The notes beneath the pieces were generated by a model. That model ran no database searches and was not told the origin of the DNA. It saw only the letters and a program-made list of their open reading frames with translations. The position numbers and the translations under genes were made by a program. From Synechococcus sp. KORDI-100 (GTDB lineage Bacteria > Cyanobacteriota > Cyanobacteriia > PCC-6307 > Cyanobiaceae), in the NCBI RefSeq assembly GCF_000737535.1, contig NZ_CP006269.1:1054001-1118000 (forward strand): DNA of 64,000 bases, given 5' to 3'. Positions within the stretch are counted from its first letter, which is position 1. Each line of letters opens with the position of its first letter. Shown piece after piece: positions 33,874-43,991 of the stretch.

Positions 33874-34542
33874 TCAGGGCTGATCTCGGGTGCTTCCTTC
33901 AGGCTGAATCGTCCTGAGCCAGCTCAGCCAGCGTTTCAGCATCAGAGAGCCACAGTCCGCCGATTTCTCGGGATGGAATTGACAGGCTCCCACACGGTTG
34001 TGCCAGACCATGGCAGTGACTGACCTGTCTCCGAAGGGAGCAGTGGCAGCCAGGATGTCCTCGTCGGCGCTGGGAACAGCGGCGTAGGAATGCACGAAAT
34101 ACACCCAGGCCGTTGGATCCCCCCGTCGTAGCAGAGGGCAATCCATGACGGGATTGAGAGGGGCCCAGCCCATGTGGGGAATGCGCTCGCGTGGATCATC
34201 CGGAAGACGCTCAACGCGACCTGGCAGCAACCCCAATCCCTGACGGACACCTTCCTCGCTGCTTTCGAACAGCAGTTGAAGCCCAAGGCAGATTCCAAGA
34301 AGGGGTCCGCCATCCCTAACCCAGGTCTTCAGATGGGGAACCAGCCCGGTGGATTCCAGGTTGTCCATCGCAGGGTCGAAGGCTCCGACTCCCGGAAGAA
34401 TCAGGGCGTTCGGAGACGTCAGATCTGCTTCGGAGCGGATTTCCATCACGCCACATCCCAGCCGTTCCAGAGATCGTCTGACGGAATGGAGGTTCCCCAT
34501 TCCGTAATCGATCAAACCGATCGTCAGAGTTTGACGCCCCAA
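33874..34542 (-). CDS. hisH: Imidazole glycerol phosphate synthase, glutamine amidotransferase subunit
   Basis: 222 residues, TTG start. Class I amidotransferase: TIGLIDYGMGNLHSV, oxyanion strand ALILPGVGAFDPAM, nucleophile elbow GICLGLQLLFE, and catalytic His-Glu in CQFHPEKS. Supplies ammonia to HisF in histidine synthesis. It lies between trxA and rsmD, 11 bp after the trxA stop. Confidence 0.95.
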   Translation of the reverse strand: MGRQTLTIGLIDYGMGNLHSVRRSLERLGCGVMEIRSEADLTSPNALILPGVGAFDPAMDNLESTGLVPHLKTWVRDGGPLLGICLGLQLLFESSEEGVRQGLGLLPGRVERLPDDPRERIPHMGWAPLNPVMDCPLLRRGDPTAWVYFVHSYAAVPSADEDILAATAPFGDRSVTAMVWHNRVGACQFHPEKSADCGSLMLKRWLSWLRTIQPEGSTRDQP

Positions 34543-34553
34543 CCCGTATGGTT

Positions 34554-34877
34554 TCAGAGGTATTTCGAGATGGTGCCGCTGAGCGTTGCCTTGGGAACGG
34601 CACCGACGACGGTGTCAACTTTCTGGCCGCCTTTGAACACCATCAGAGTCGGAATGCTGCGGATTCCGTACTGGCTGGCGACGTTGGGGTTCTCGTCGGT
34701 GTTGAGCTTGAACACCTTGATCTGACCGTCGAATTCCTTGGCGATCTCCTCAACGATCGGGGCCACCATCCGGCAGGGACCACACCAGGGGGCCCAGAAG
34801 TCCACCAGCACCGGCACGTCACTCTGCAACACGTCCTGTTCGAAGGAGGCGTCGGTAACAGCTGCGGCGCTGGACAT
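34554..34877 (-). CDS. trxA: Thioredoxin
   Basis: 107 residues. Disulfide reductase with active site W-C-G-P-C at residues 31-35 ([18 protein letters not shown]), cis-proline in [11 protein letters not shown] and the conserved buried aspartate. ATG 34877 gives the standard length; the frame upstream to 35045 overlaps Yfr1 and is not coding. It follows guaB3 and Yfr1, the usual picocyanobacterial order. Confidence 0.97.
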   Translation of the reverse strand: MSSAAAVTDASFEQDVLQSDVPVLVDFWAPWCGPCRMVAPIVEEIAKEFDGQIKVFKLNTDENPNVASQYGIRSIPTLMVFKGGQKVDTVVGAVPKATLSGTISKYL

Positions 34878-34979
34878 ATGTCCTGAAGAAAGTGCCCAGA
34901 ACTTAGCAACAGTCCAGAACCAGATTCCTGGTCTGACGTTGCATGCAGGGAACTGTGATGGTGAACAGGAGGAAGAGTG

Positions 34980-35047
34980 AAAGCCCGAACGCGCCGGGCC
35001 GGGGGGTGTGAGGAGTGTGAGAGCGTCAGCTCGCACACATCTCACAC
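34980..35047 (-). ncRNA. yfr1: Regulatory RNA Yfr1
   Basis: The minus strand contains ACTCCTCACAC (complement of 35006-35016), the single-stranded core conserved in Yfr1. It is preceded by a stem-loop GTGTGCGAGC-TGAC-GCTCTCACAC (35038-35015) and followed by a terminator hairpin GCCCG/CGGGC (34983-34999) with three T. Placement between guaB3 and trxA is the known Yfr1 locus. Known role: a trans-acting RNA that pairs through the core motif to repress mRNAs, including porin-type genes. The 5' end is approximate. Confidence 0.9.
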
Positions 35048-35057
35048 TAGCCCTGGC

Positions 35058-36221
35058 TTACTTGCCCATCCCCAGTTGTTGAGCTTTCTGGTACACCTTG
35101 CCCTCAGTCAGCAGTGACGGTGCCACTACAACCTCAACCTGCTGCATCTCCGCAAGGGTTCTGGCACCGAGGGTGCCCATCGAGGTTTTCAGTGCGCCAA
35201 GCAAATTGTGGGTTCCGTCGTCCAGGAGTGCAGGACCTCGCAGAATCCGTTCCAGGCTGCCCGTGCTGCCCACATTGATCCTCGTTCCCCGGGGGAGTAC
35301 CGGGCTGGGGGTCGCCATGCCCCAGTGGAAACCTCGTCCAGGGGCCTCTTCAGCGCGGGCGATGGGGGACCCGATCATGACGGCGTCAGCTCCGCAGGCG
35401 ATGCACTTGCAGATGTCCCCTCCGGTGACGATGCCTCCATCCGCAACGATGGGAACGTATCGGCCCGACTCCTGCAGATAGTCGTGACGAGCGGCAGAAC
35501 AATCCGCGACTGCAGTGGCCTGGGGGATGCCGACGCCAAGAACGCCCCGGGAGGTGCAGGCGGCTCCGGGTCCGATTCCGACGAGGACCCCTGCCGCGCC
35601 GGCGCGCATGAGCTGCATGGCCACGTCGTAGGTGACGCAGTTCCCGATGACGACAGGCACACCCATGTCTCGACAGAGCGATTCCAGATCGAGCTTGTCC
35701 CGCCCTTCAGGCCCGATGTGTTCCGTGGACACCACAGTGGCCTGAACAAAGAAGAGGTCCGCACCGGCTTCAGCGATGGCGTTTTTGTACTTCAGGGCTG
35801 CAACCGGGGTGCCGCTGACGGCCGCAATTCCCCCGTTCTGCTTGATCTGCTTGATGCGCTGCCGGATCAGCTGTTCCTGAACGGGTTGGCTGTAGAGCTC
35901 CTGCATCAGGGGCACAAACGCATCCTTGCCGACCGCTGCAATGCGATCGAGAACAGGATTGGGGTCCTCGTAACGGGTTTGAACCCCCTCCAGATTCAGA
36001 ACACCGAGGGCGCCCAGCTGGGACAGTCGAACCGCCATGTCCACATCGACCACGCCGTCCATGGCACTGGCAATGATCGGGATCGATCGTTCGATGCCAC
36101 CGAGCGTCCAGGTCGTATCTGTGACTTCCGGATCGACTGTGCGCCCTCCAGGGACGAGTGCGATCTCATCAATTCCGTAGGCGCGGCGAACGACCTTTGA
36201 GCGTCCGAGCTGAATGTCCAC
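35058..36221 (-). CDS. guaB3: IMP dehydrogenase-family protein, GuaB3 type
   Basis: 387 residues, GTG start. A TIM-barrel of the IMPDH/GMPR family without the CBS insert. GVGPGAACTSRGVLGVGIP is the phosphate/active-site loop with the catalytic cysteine, and PIVADGGIVTGGDICKCIAC the second phosphate loop. VRRAYGIDEIALVPGGRTVD at the N-terminus is typical of the GuaB3 subgroup. The role is in GMP/IMP metabolism; family members without CBS domains may act as reductases, so the exact reaction is not certain. Confidence 0.9.
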   Translation of the reverse strand: MDIQLGRSKVVRRAYGIDEIALVPGGRTVDPEVTDTTWTLGGIERSIPIIASAMDGVVDVDMAVRLSQLGALGVLNLEGVQTRYEDPNPVLDRIAAVGKDAFVPLMQELYSQPVQEQLIRQRIKQIKQNGGIAAVSGTPVAALKYKNAIAEAGADLFFVQATVVSTEHIGPEGRDKLDLESLCRDMGVPVVIGNCVTYDVAMQLMRAGAAGVLVGIGPGAACTSRGVLGVGIPQATAVADCSAARHDYLQESGRYVPIVADGGIVTGGDICKCIACGADAVMIGSPIARAEEAPGRGFHWGMATPSPVLPRGTRINVGSTGSLERILRGPALLDDGTHNLLGALKTSMGTLGARTLAEMQQVEVVVAPSLLTEGKVYQKAQQLGMGK

Positions 36222-36276
36222 CGCAGGATTTGTTCAGATCCGGACAAGTTACCAACCAGCAGCCTGTCAGCCGGCC

Positions 36277-36777
36277 TCAGCGGCCTGTGATGCTCGACCA
36301 GCGGGATCGCAGGTCACTGATCACGTTCTTGCGGTCGGCGCTGCGAATCATGTTGCGCAGAAGAAAATTGATCAGCCAGATCAGGCCTGTGAGTTCGAGA
36401 AGTCCGGAGATCAGTGGCAGGTTGTCGATCGTGCTGACAATCCCGCTGTAGATGTTCAGCACGATGATCAAAACGATCAGGCCGAGGCCGAGCTTGATCG
36501 GCGTGCTCCATTGTTTCCAGAGACCCTCGAGGTCCTGGCCGTTGAACCACTGGCGAAGCTTGTCCTTCAGCAGATCCCATTCACCACCTTCCGCGCCCTC
36601 TTGCGCAGGAATCTCAACGCTGCTGGAGAAGGTGGGATCGAGTGTTGCGGCAGGCTTGGGCTCCGGGGTCTGTGCTGAAGATGGAACTGGACTCGGCACT
36701 GGAGTTGACAGAGGCGTTGACTCCGGGGAAGGGGTTGGTGTCGGTCCTGGCTGTTGCGTCTCCTCGGTCGACCCCAT
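36277..36777 (-). CDS. curT: CURT1/CAAD-domain thylakoid membrane protein
   Basis: 166 residues. A long Pro/Ser/Thr-rich N-terminus (about residues 1-60) is followed by an amphipathic helix DLLKDKLRQWFNGQDLEGLW, two membrane helices (LGLGLIVLIIVLNIYSGIV and LISGLLELTGLIWLINFLL), and a terminal amphipathic helix SADRKNVISDLRSRW. This is the CAAD/CURT1 layout, known to bend thylakoid membranes and influence photosystem II assembly. It lies alone between guaB3 and gyrA. Confidence 0.85.
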   Translation of the reverse strand: MGSTEETQQPGPTPTPSPESTPLSTPVPSPVPSSAQTPEPKPAATLDPTFSSSVEIPAQEGAEGGEWDLLKDKLRQWFNGQDLEGLWKQWSTPIKLGLGLIVLIIVLNIYSGIVSTIDNLPLISGLLELTGLIWLINFLLRNMIRSADRKNVISDLRSRWSSITGR

Positions 36778-36869
36778 ACAAGCTTTGCGAGCTAACTGAG
36801 ATTTTATCCGAGCTTTCCAGTTCGGATGCCGTCTGGAGATAGACTGAAGGGCGGCGGATTGACCCTTGT

Positions 36870-39467
36870 ATGGCGGATTCTGTGGGGCCCGGCGGTGGCG
36901 GTCCCGGTGATTCCGATGACCGGATCATCCAGACGGATCTGCGCAACGAAATGTCGCGGTCATATTTGGAATACGCGATGAGTGTGATCGTGGGACGGGC
37001 GCTGCCCGATGCCCGCGACGGACTCAAGCCGGTGCATCGGCGGATTCTCTACGCGATGTACGAGCTAGGGCTCACCAGCGACCGGCCGTATCGAAAGTGC
37101 GCCCGTGTGGTGGGTGAGGTCCTTGGTAAGTACCACCCCCATGGAGACACGGCGGTCTATGACGCCCTGGTGCGCATGGCCCAGGATTTTTCGATGTCGA
37201 TGCCCCTGATTGATGGGCACGGCAATTTCGGTTCGGTGGACAACGATCCACCAGCTGCGATGCGATACACCGAATCGCGGCTGCAGGCACTCACCACCGA
37301 CAGCCTGCTGGAGGACATCGAGGCCGAGACGGTTGATTTCGCTGACAACTTCGATGGGTCTCAACAGGAGCCGACGGTATTGCCGGCCCGGATTCCACAG
37401 TTGCTCCTCAACGGTTCAGCCGGCATTGCCGTTGGGATGGCGACCAACATCCCGCCGCACAACCTGAATGAACTCATTGATGGTCTGCTGGCCCTGATTG
37501 AGAATCCCGAAATCTCGGATCAGGATCTGATCCGCCTGATTCCAGGGCCGGATTTCCCAACCGGAGGCCAGATCCTCGGCCGTGACGGCATCCGTGAGAC
37601 CTATCTCGGTGGCCGCGGATCGGTGACGATGCGCGGGGTGGCCGGCATCGAAACGATTGAAGCGCCCGGGCGCCCAGACCGTGATGCGGTGATCATCACG
37701 GAGCTTCCCTACCAGACCAACAAAGCCGCGTTGATCGAACGGATCGCCGAATTGGTCAATGACAAGAAGCTGGAGGGCATCTCCGACATCCGCGATGAAA
37801 GCGATCGCGATGGCATGCGGATCGTCGTTGAACTGCGCAGGGATGCCTACCCGCAGGTCGTGTTGAACAATCTGTTCAAACTCACACCGCTGCAAAGCAA
37901 TTTCAGCGCCTACATGCTGGCGCTGGTGAAAGGGGAGCCGATCCTTCTCACCTTGCGCCGCATGCTGGAGGTCTTCCTCGACTTCCGAGTCGAGACGATC
38001 GAGCGGCGTACCCGCTACCTGCTGCGCAAGGCTGAGGAACGGGATCACATCCTGCTGGGCCTGCTGCTGGCCCTTGACCAGCTCGATCCGATCATTGCCC
38101 TGATCCGCGCAGCGTCCGATACAGCAACTGCCCGGGCTCAACTCCAAGAGCGCCACGGGCTAACAGATGTTCAGGCGGACGCGATTCTGCAGATGCAGTT
38201 GCGACGTCTGACCGCTTTAGAGGCCGACAAGATTCGACTTGAACATGAGGATCTGGTCACCAAGATCGCTGACTACAAGGACATTCTTGGCCGGCGTGAA
38301 CGGGTCTTCGGAATCATCCAGGCTGAGCTTGGGCAACTGCGTGATCGTTACCCGACGCCTCGCCGCACCGAAATCCTTGATCTCGGTGGCGGGCTCTCCG
38401 ATATCGACCTGATCGCCAATGAACGCTCGGTGGTTCTGCTGACCGAGACCGGCTATCTCAAGCGGATGCCTGTCAGTGAGTTCGAAGCGACCAGCCGCGG
38501 GACGCGCGGCAAAGCCGGAACCCGCAGCCAGGGTGAAGATGCGGTGAAGCTGTTCATCAGCTGCAACGACCACGACACGTTGGTGTTGTTCAGCGACCGC
38601 GGGGTGTCCTATGCCCTGCCTGCCTACCGTGTACCCCAGTGCAGCCGTGCGGCCAAGGGCACGCCCGTGGTTCAGTTGCTGCCGATTCCCAGGGAGGAGG
38701 CGATCACTTCGTTGATTCCGGTCTCGGAGTTCAACGACGACACTGATTTGCTGATGCTCACCACAGGGGGCTTCATCAAGCGCACCCGCCTCTCGGCCTT
38801 CAGCAACATCCGCTCCAATGGCCTGATCGCCATCAATCTGGAGGAAGGCGATGCCCTCACCTGGGTGCGCCTCGCGGTCCCAGGCGACAGCGTCTTGATC
38901 GGCTCCAAAGCCGGAATGACCATCCACTTCCGGCTCAGTGATGAGGAGTTGAGGCCCCTGGGACGCACCGCCCGAGGCGTCCGTTCGATGAACCTGCGCG
39001 ATGGCGATGCCTTGGTGAGTATGGATGTGCTTCCGGTGGAACTGGCCGATCAGGTGGCCGCCAGCGCAGACGACGAAGAGGATGCCGTGAGTGAAGGTCC
39101 CTGGGTGCTTGTGGCTTCGGCCTCGGGCCTGGGCAAGCGCGTACCGGTGACGCAATTCCGATTGCAGAAGCGGGCCGGCATGGGCCTGCGGGCGATGAAG
39201 TTCCGCACCGAAGCCGATGAGCTGGTGGGGCTGAGTGTGCTCGGTGCCGGTGAGGAATTGCTGCTGGTGAGCGAGAAGGGGGTGATCGTGCGCACCAGCG
39301 CCGATGCGATTCCCCAGCAATCCCGTGCTGCCACGGGGGTGCGTCTGCAGAAGCTTGACAAGGGCGATCGGCTGCTCAAGGTGGTGCTTGTGCCGCCGGA
39401 GGCCGAAGACGACTCCGCTGACGACACCTCTTCAGACGACACCGCAACAGACGAGCAGGACAGCTGA
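36870..39467 (+). CDS. gyrA: DNA gyrase subunit A
   Basis: 865 residues. The breakage-reunion domain has the active-site tyrosine Y133 in [10 protein letters not shown], and the quinolone-region helix [19 protein letters not shown] (Thr94 at the position equivalent to E. coli Ser83). A six-bladed C-terminal domain follows, then a short acidic tail. The GyrA-box, Q-R-R-G-G-K-G in the model enzyme, reads SRGTRGKAG here. It introduces negative supercoils with GyrB. The stop is 2 bp before the crtL start, suggesting a shared transcript. Confidence 0.96.
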   Translation: MADSVGPGGGGPGDSDDRIIQTDLRNEMSRSYLEYAMSVIVGRALPDARDGLKPVHRRILYAMYELGLTSDRPYRKCARVVGEVLGKYHPHGDTAVYDALVRMAQDFSMSMPLIDGHGNFGSVDNDPPAAMRYTESRLQALTTDSLLEDIEAETVDFADNFDGSQQEPTVLPARIPQLLLNGSAGIAVGMATNIPPHNLNELIDGLLALIENPEISDQDLIRLIPGPDFPTGGQILGRDGIRETYLGGRGSVTMRGVAGIETIEAPGRPDRDAVIITELPYQTNKAALIERIAELVNDKKLEGISDIRDESDRDGMRIVVELRRDAYPQVVLNNLFKLTPLQSNFSAYMLALVKGEPILLTLRRMLEVFLDFRVETIERRTRYLLRKAEERDHILLGLLLALDQLDPIIALIRAASDTATARAQLQERHGLTDVQADAILQMQLRRLTALEADKIRLEHEDLVTKIADYKDILGRRERVFGIIQAELGQLRDRYPTPRRTEILDLGGGLSDIDLIANERSVVLLTETGYLKRMPVSEFEATSRGTRGKAGTRSQGEDAVKLFISCNDHDTLVLFSDRGVSYALPAYRVPQCSRAAKGTPVVQLLPIPREEAITSLIPVSEFNDDTDLLMLTTGGFIKRTRLSAFSNIRSNGLIAINLEEGDALTWVRLAVPGDSVLIGSKAGMTIHFRLSDEELRPLGRTARGVRSMNLRDGDALVSMDVLPVELADQVAASADDEEDAVSEGPWVLVASASGLGKRVPVTQFRLQKRAGMGLRAMKFRTEADELVGLSVLGAGEELLLVSEKGVIVRTSADAIPQQSRAATGVRLQKLDKGDRLLKVVLVPPEAEDDSADDTSSDDTATDEQDS

Positions 39468-39469
39468 CC

Positions 39470-40723
39470 TTGGCTGAGCCGGTGGATGTGCTGGTGCTGG
39501 GGGGCGGTCCTGCTGCTCTCTGCATCGCTTCGGAGCTGAACCAACGGGGCGTGCGTGTTGCTGGCGTTGCCCCCGATCCGGTTGATGCTCCCTGGCCGAA
39601 CACCTACGGCATCTGGGCCGATGAACTGAAAATGGTGGGGCTCGAGCCGTTGCTTGAGCACCGCTGGAGCGACACCGTCAGTTATTTCGGTGAAGGCGGA
39701 TCAACGGCTCAGGATCGGTGTCATGCCCATGGGATCGACTACGGCTTATTCGATCGGGCTGCCCTGCAGCGGTGGTGGCTGGAGCGGGCCGACGGCGTGG
39801 TTTGGCATCAGGACACGGCCGAACGGGTGGCGGTGAACGGTTCAACCACCAGTGTCAGCTGTGCATCAGGAACCACGTTGCAGGCTCGCCTTGTGATCGA
39901 TGCCTCCGGCTCGCGCACACCCCACATTCGCCGCCCTGATCAGGGTCCGGTGGCGGGCCAGGCGGCCTACGGCGTGGTGGGGCGCTTCTCCCAACCGCCG
40001 ATTGAGCCGGGTCGCTTTGTGTTGATGGACTACCGCTGTGATCACCTCAGCGGAGCGCAGCGCGAGGAACCTCCAACGTTCCTGTATGCGATGGATCTGG
40101 GCGATGGGGTGTTCTTCGTGGAGGAAACCTCGCTCGCCCTGGCACCGGGCGTTCCCTACGACGTGCTCAAGCAGCGCTTGCAGCAGCGCCTGGATCAGCG
40201 GGATGTGGAGATCACCGAAGTGATCGATGAGGAGTTCTGCCTCTTCCCCATGAACCTGCCGTTGCCGGATCGCCGTCAGCCGGTGCTGGCCTTCGGTGGT
40301 GCGGCGAGCATGGTGCATCCAGCCTCGGGCTACATGGTGGGGTCATTGCTGCGGCGGGGACCTGATCTGGCTCTGGCGATTGCCGATGCCCTCTCCAATC
40401 CAGCCATGGGATCAGTGGCCTTGGCAAAACGGGGCTGGCAGGCGCTCTGGCCGATCGAATTGGTGCTGCGCCATCAGCTGTATCAATTTGGGCTGAGTCG
40501 GTTGATGGGCTTCAACGAAGGGTTGCTGCGCACCCACTTCGCCACGTTCTTTTCGCTGCCGCGTGAGGAGTGGTTTGGATTTCTCACCAACACGTTGCCG
40601 CTGCCACGACTGATGACCGTGATGCTGCAACTGTTCGCGATGGCTCCATGGGAGCTTCGTCGCGGCTTGGTGCTGGGAGCTCCCGGGCCTCAGAGCCCCA
40701 CGTTTGCCCAGTCCAGTGGCTGA
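39470..40723 (+). CDS. crtL: Lycopene cyclase, plant/cyanobacterial CrtL family
   Basis: 417 residues, TTG start 2 bp after the gyrA stop; a GTG at 39482 is possible. The N-terminal FAD-binding motif is VDVLVLGGGPAALCIASEL. YGIWADEL, DGVFFVEETSLA and FGGAASMVHPASGYMVGSLL are CrtL signatures. Makes beta (or beta and epsilon) rings of carotenoids from lycopene; which ring type cannot be decided by reading alone. Its 3' end overlaps the convergent GH57 gene by 34 bp. Confidence 0.92.
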   Translation: MAEPVDVLVLGGGPAALCIASELNQRGVRVAGVAPDPVDAPWPNTYGIWADELKMVGLEPLLEHRWSDTVSYFGEGGSTAQDRCHAHGIDYGLFDRAALQRWWLERADGVVWHQDTAERVAVNGSTTSVSCASGTTLQARLVIDASGSRTPHIRRPDQGPVAGQAAYGVVGRFSQPPIEPGRFVLMDYRCDHLSGAQREEPPTFLYAMDLGDGVFFVEETSLALAPGVPYDVLKQRLQQRLDQRDVEITEVIDEEFCLFPMNLPLPDRRQPVLAFGGAASMVHPASGYMVGSLLRRGPDLALAIADALSNPAMGSVALAKRGWQALWPIELVLRHQLYQFGLSRLMGFNEGLLRTHFATFFSLPREEWFGFLTNTLPLPRLMTVMLQLFAMAPWELRRGLVLGAPGPQSPTFAQSSG

Positions 40724-42258
40724 ATCAGAGGGAACAGACGATCGTCTGAACGAACAGCTTCGAACCAGCCATCCGGAAGCGGTTCCTGCCCGTCCATGGC
40801 GCTCATCAGGGTCCAGAAGCGGTCCAGGTGTCGTTGGATCCGTTCCTTCGCCAGCCCTGTTGTGGTCCCGGCTCTCAGGATGAAGCTCCAGTCGGATGAC
40901 TGGGCCAGCAGCAGTTCCCGCGCGGCCTGTTGCAGCAGAAGCAGATCGGTTTCCCGTGCCACTCCGCGGCTGCAGCGACGCACCATGGCATCACCGGCAC
41001 GCCCCCACTCGGCCACGACCCAGGCGTTCGTGTCATTGAGCCAGTAGTTGTGGTAACCACCCTGTCCCCAACTCGACGGACAGGGGTCGCACAACTGCAG
41101 CTGACCTGCTGCGCTCAGCACATCTCTCAGGCGGGTGAACACCACGCCCTCGCTGGGACCCTGACGGAACAGTTCCGAGAGGAAGTGGGGACCCTCGAAC
41201 CACCAGTGTCCGAACAGTTCAGCGTCAAATGGAGCGACCAGAAGAGGGCTGATGTCCATCGAGTGGCTGAGTCGATCCAGTTGCCGTCGGCGTCCTTGCA
41301 GGTAATGACGGGCGTGTTGGCGAACCTGCTGCTCGGCGATTGCCGGCTGATAGGGCTGTTTCTGGTCCAGCGGCAGCTGATGATCGGTCACCCTGTGCAG
41401 CTTGAGGCCGAGGGGACGCGGTTGATCCAGGCCCAGAGAAGAGAGTGCCTCGATGGGAAGATCCCATCCCAGGTCGCGATGGAACTCCCGGTAGTGGGGA
41501 TCTCCGGGGTAACCGTCTTTGGCTGACCAGACCGGCAAAGTGGCTTCACTGTCCCGGCCGAAGAATGCAACGCCACTGCGGCTGCAGATCGGGGCATAAA
41601 CACCGAAACGGGGTCGGGGTTTGCCATGCAGCAGGCCATGACCGTCAAGAACGGCGTAGCGCAGCCCGGCATCGCGCATCCAGAGATCAAGACCCTCGTA
41701 ATAAGCGCATTCGGGCAGCCAGATCCCGAGGGGACGCTCTCCGATCAGTCGTTGGTGCTCCCGTACCGCTGTCCGCAGCTGACCTCTGATCGCTTCAGGG
41801 TTCTGGCGGAGCAAGGGGAGATATCCATGGGTGGCTCCGCAGGTGAGCAGGTCAGCAATGCCCTGCTTCTGGAGGCTCGCGAAGCGTCCGATCAGGTCTC
41901 CGTCGCAGTCCAGCCAGCCCTGCCGGTGGCGCTTGATGGTGGCCGCAAGATGCTGCGCTGCCGGCCTGAGGGCGTCGGCGGCCCGAGGCAACAGCCTGAG
42001 CCTGTCATCCAGCCATTGCGCAAAGCGCTGCTTCAGTTCTCCATCGCTGAGGAGCGAGAGCAGTGTTGGAGACAGGCCGATGGTGATTCTGGGCTGGGCC
42101 TCCGGGTTCTGGACGGCCTGCTCAAGAACCTCCAGAAGGGGGAGGTAACACTCGATCAAAGCCTGGAAAAACCAATCCTCTTCGAGCGAGCCAGGCTCAG
42201 TGGAACGGACGTACGGCAAGTGGGCGTGAAGAACCAGGGCGAGAGCGCCTTTGGTCAC
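40690..42258 (-). CDS. Glycoside hydrolase family 57 protein, probable glucan branching enzyme
   Basis: 522 residues, GTG start. LALVLHAHLPYVRS is GH57 motif 1, GIWLPECAYYEGLD holds the probable nucleophile glutamate, and VAPFDAELFGHWWFEGPHFL the acid/base aspartate. The C-terminal domain GQGGYHNYWLNDTNAW resembles the branching-enzyme-type subgroup with a DUF1957 tail. The likely role is glycogen branching; alternatively an alpha-amylase-like activity. It stands between convergent crtL and divergent leuA. Confidence 0.87.
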   Translation of the reverse strand: MTKGALALVLHAHLPYVRSTEPGSLEEDWFFQALIECYLPLLEVLEQAVQNPEAQPRITIGLSPTLLSLLSDGELKQRFAQWLDDRLRLLPRAADALRPAAQHLAATIKRHRQGWLDCDGDLIGRFASLQKQGIADLLTCGATHGYLPLLRQNPEAIRGQLRTAVREHQRLIGERPLGIWLPECAYYEGLDLWMRDAGLRYAVLDGHGLLHGKPRPRFGVYAPICSRSGVAFFGRDSEATLPVWSAKDGYPGDPHYREFHRDLGWDLPIEALSSLGLDQPRPLGLKLHRVTDHQLPLDQKQPYQPAIAEQQVRQHARHYLQGRRRQLDRLSHSMDISPLLVAPFDAELFGHWWFEGPHFLSELFRQGPSEGVVFTRLRDVLSAAGQLQLCDPCPSSWGQGGYHNYWLNDTNAWVVAEWGRAGDAMVRRCSRGVARETDLLLLQQAARELLLAQSSDWSFILRAGTTTGLAKERIQRHLDRFWTLMSAMDGQEPLPDGWFEAVRSDDRLFPLIQPLDWANVGL

Positions 42259-42261
42259 GGA

Positions 42262-42278
42262 ACCACCAGAAAGGTGGT
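42262..42278 (+). promoter_or_regulatory. Short perfect hairpin in the leuA/GH57 divergent region
   Basis: ACCACC, loop AGAAA, GGTGGT, just outside the GH57 start and 84 bp before leuA. It could be an operator or part of an untranslated leader. Confidence 0.35.
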
Positions 42279-42362
42279 CGAATTTAGAACGGGTTGAGGG
42301 TCTCCCCTAAAGTCACGTAACTCATAGTCATTCCGACTAATGCCTGCTCCTGGAGAGTCGCC

Positions 42363-43985
42363 ATGGCCAAGGATCCTGGTCGCGTTCTGATTTTTGACAC
42401 CACCCTTCGGGATGGTGAGCAATCCCCTGGAGCCAGTCTCAATCTTGAGGAAAAGCTGGCGATCGCCCAGCAACTGGCGCGGCTTGGGGTGGATGTGATC
42501 GAAGCAGGGTTCCCGTTTGCCAGTGCCGGAGATTTCTCGGCGGTGCAGAGGATCGCCCAGCAGGTGGGAGGCGAACAGGGCCCTGTCATCTGCGGCCTCG
42601 CCCGGGCATCCAAAGCCGACATCAAGGCCTGTGCCGGCGCCGTGGCACCGGCTCCATGCCGGCGCATCCACACGTTCATCGCCACCAGCGACATTCATCT
42701 CGAGCACAAGCTGCGCAAGAGCCGCGCTGACGTGCTGCAGATCGTCCCGGAGATGGTGGCCTATGCCCGGTCGTTGGTTGAGGACGTTGAGTTTTCCTGT
42801 GAAGATGCCGGCCGCAGCGATCCGGAGTTCCTTTATCAGGTGATCGAGGCTGCGATCGCAGCCGGTGCCACCACGATCAACATTCCTGACACCGTCGGTT
42901 ACACCACACCAACGGAATTCGGGTCATTGATCGAAGGCATCAACGACCATGTCCCGAACATCGAGGAGGCCATCATTTCCGTGCATGGCCACAACGATCT
43001 GGGATTGGCCGTCGCGAATTTTCTTGAGGCCGTCAAGAACGGTGCCCGACAGCTTGAGTGCACGATCAACGGCATCGGGGAACGTGCCGGTAATGCCTCC
43101 CTTGAGGAGCTAGTGATGGCACTGCATGTGCGACGTCGTTACTACAACCCCTACTTCGGGCGAGAGGCTGACAGTCCGACTCCACTGACCGGTGTGCGCA
43201 CGGAAGAAATCACCAAGACGTCTCGTCTGGTGTCCAACCTCACCGGCATGGTGGTCCAGCCCAACAAGGCCATTGTGGGCGCCAATGCTTTCGCCCATGA
43301 ATCGGGCATTCACCAGGACGGGGTCCTGAAAAACCGCCTCACCTACGAGATCATCGATGCCCGGACCGTTGGCCTGAGTGACAACAGGATTTCACTGGGC
43401 AAACTCAGTGGCCGCAGTGCGGTTCGGGCACGACTCGAGGAACTGGGATACGACCTCACCCGTGAGGATCTCGATGAAGCGTTCGCCCGCTTCAAGGACC
43501 TGGCGGATCGCAAACGGGAAATCACCGACAGGGATCTCGAGGCGATAGTCAGCGAACAGGTTCAGCAACCGGATGCACGCTTCGTGCTGGGGCTGGTCCA
43601 GGTGAGTTGCGGCAGCAGTCTGCGACCAACAGCCACGGTCACACTTGCGGACGAAGAGGGAGGCGAACGCACCGGATCAGCCGTTGGGACCGGACCGGTG
43701 GACGCGGTGTGTCGAGCTCTGAATGATCTGGCCGGGGTTCCCAACGAGCTGGTGGAGTTCTCGGTCAAGTCCGTCACCGAAGGGATTGATGCCATGGGTG
43801 AAGTCACCATCCGGCTGAGACGGGACGGATCCCTGTTTTCCGGTCATTCCGCCGATACCGATGTGGTCGTTGCTGCTGCGCAGGCGTTCATCAATGCCTT
43901 GAACCGTCTGGTCGCTGGAATGGAGAAACCGCCGCTTCATCCCCAGAAGGATGTGGTGGTCGCGGAACCCCGGCCGAGCCTCTGA
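42363..43985 (+). CDS. leuA: 2-isopropylmalate synthase
   Basis: 540 residues. First committed step of leucine synthesis (acetyl-CoA plus 2-oxoisovalerate). [20 protein letters not shown] is the N-terminal metal/substrate motif. [20 protein letters not shown] and [16 protein letters not shown] belong to the catalytic barrel, [15 protein letters not shown] is conserved in the linker region, and the C-terminal part ([20 protein letters not shown]) is the leucine-sensing LeuA dimer domain. ATG 42363 gives a standard length. Confidence 0.96.
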   Translation: MAKDPGRVLIFDTTLRDGEQSPGASLNLEEKLAIAQQLARLGVDVIEAGFPFASAGDFSAVQRIAQQVGGEQGPVICGLARASKADIKACAGAVAPAPCRRIHTFIATSDIHLEHKLRKSRADVLQIVPEMVAYARSLVEDVEFSCEDAGRSDPEFLYQVIEAAIAAGATTINIPDTVGYTTPTEFGSLIEGINDHVPNIEEAIISVHGHNDLGLAVANFLEAVKNGARQLECTINGIGERAGNASLEELVMALHVRRRYYNPYFGREADSPTPLTGVRTEEITKTSRLVSNLTGMVVQPNKAIVGANAFAHESGIHQDGVLKNRLTYEIIDARTVGLSDNRISLGKLSGRSAVRARLEELGYDLTREDLDEAFARFKDLADRKREITDRDLEAIVSEQVQQPDARFVLGLVQVSCGSSLRPTATVTLADEEGGERTGSAVGTGPVDAVCRALNDLAGVPNELVEFSVKSVTEGIDAMGEVTIRLRRDGSLFSGHSADTDVVVAAAQAFINALNRLVAGMEKPPLHPQKDVVVAEPRPSL

Positions 43986-43991
43986 TCGGGG

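Noticed and set aside
34878-35045. N-terminal extension of trxA
   Set aside because: Thioredoxin starts at 34877; the extension covers Yfr1.
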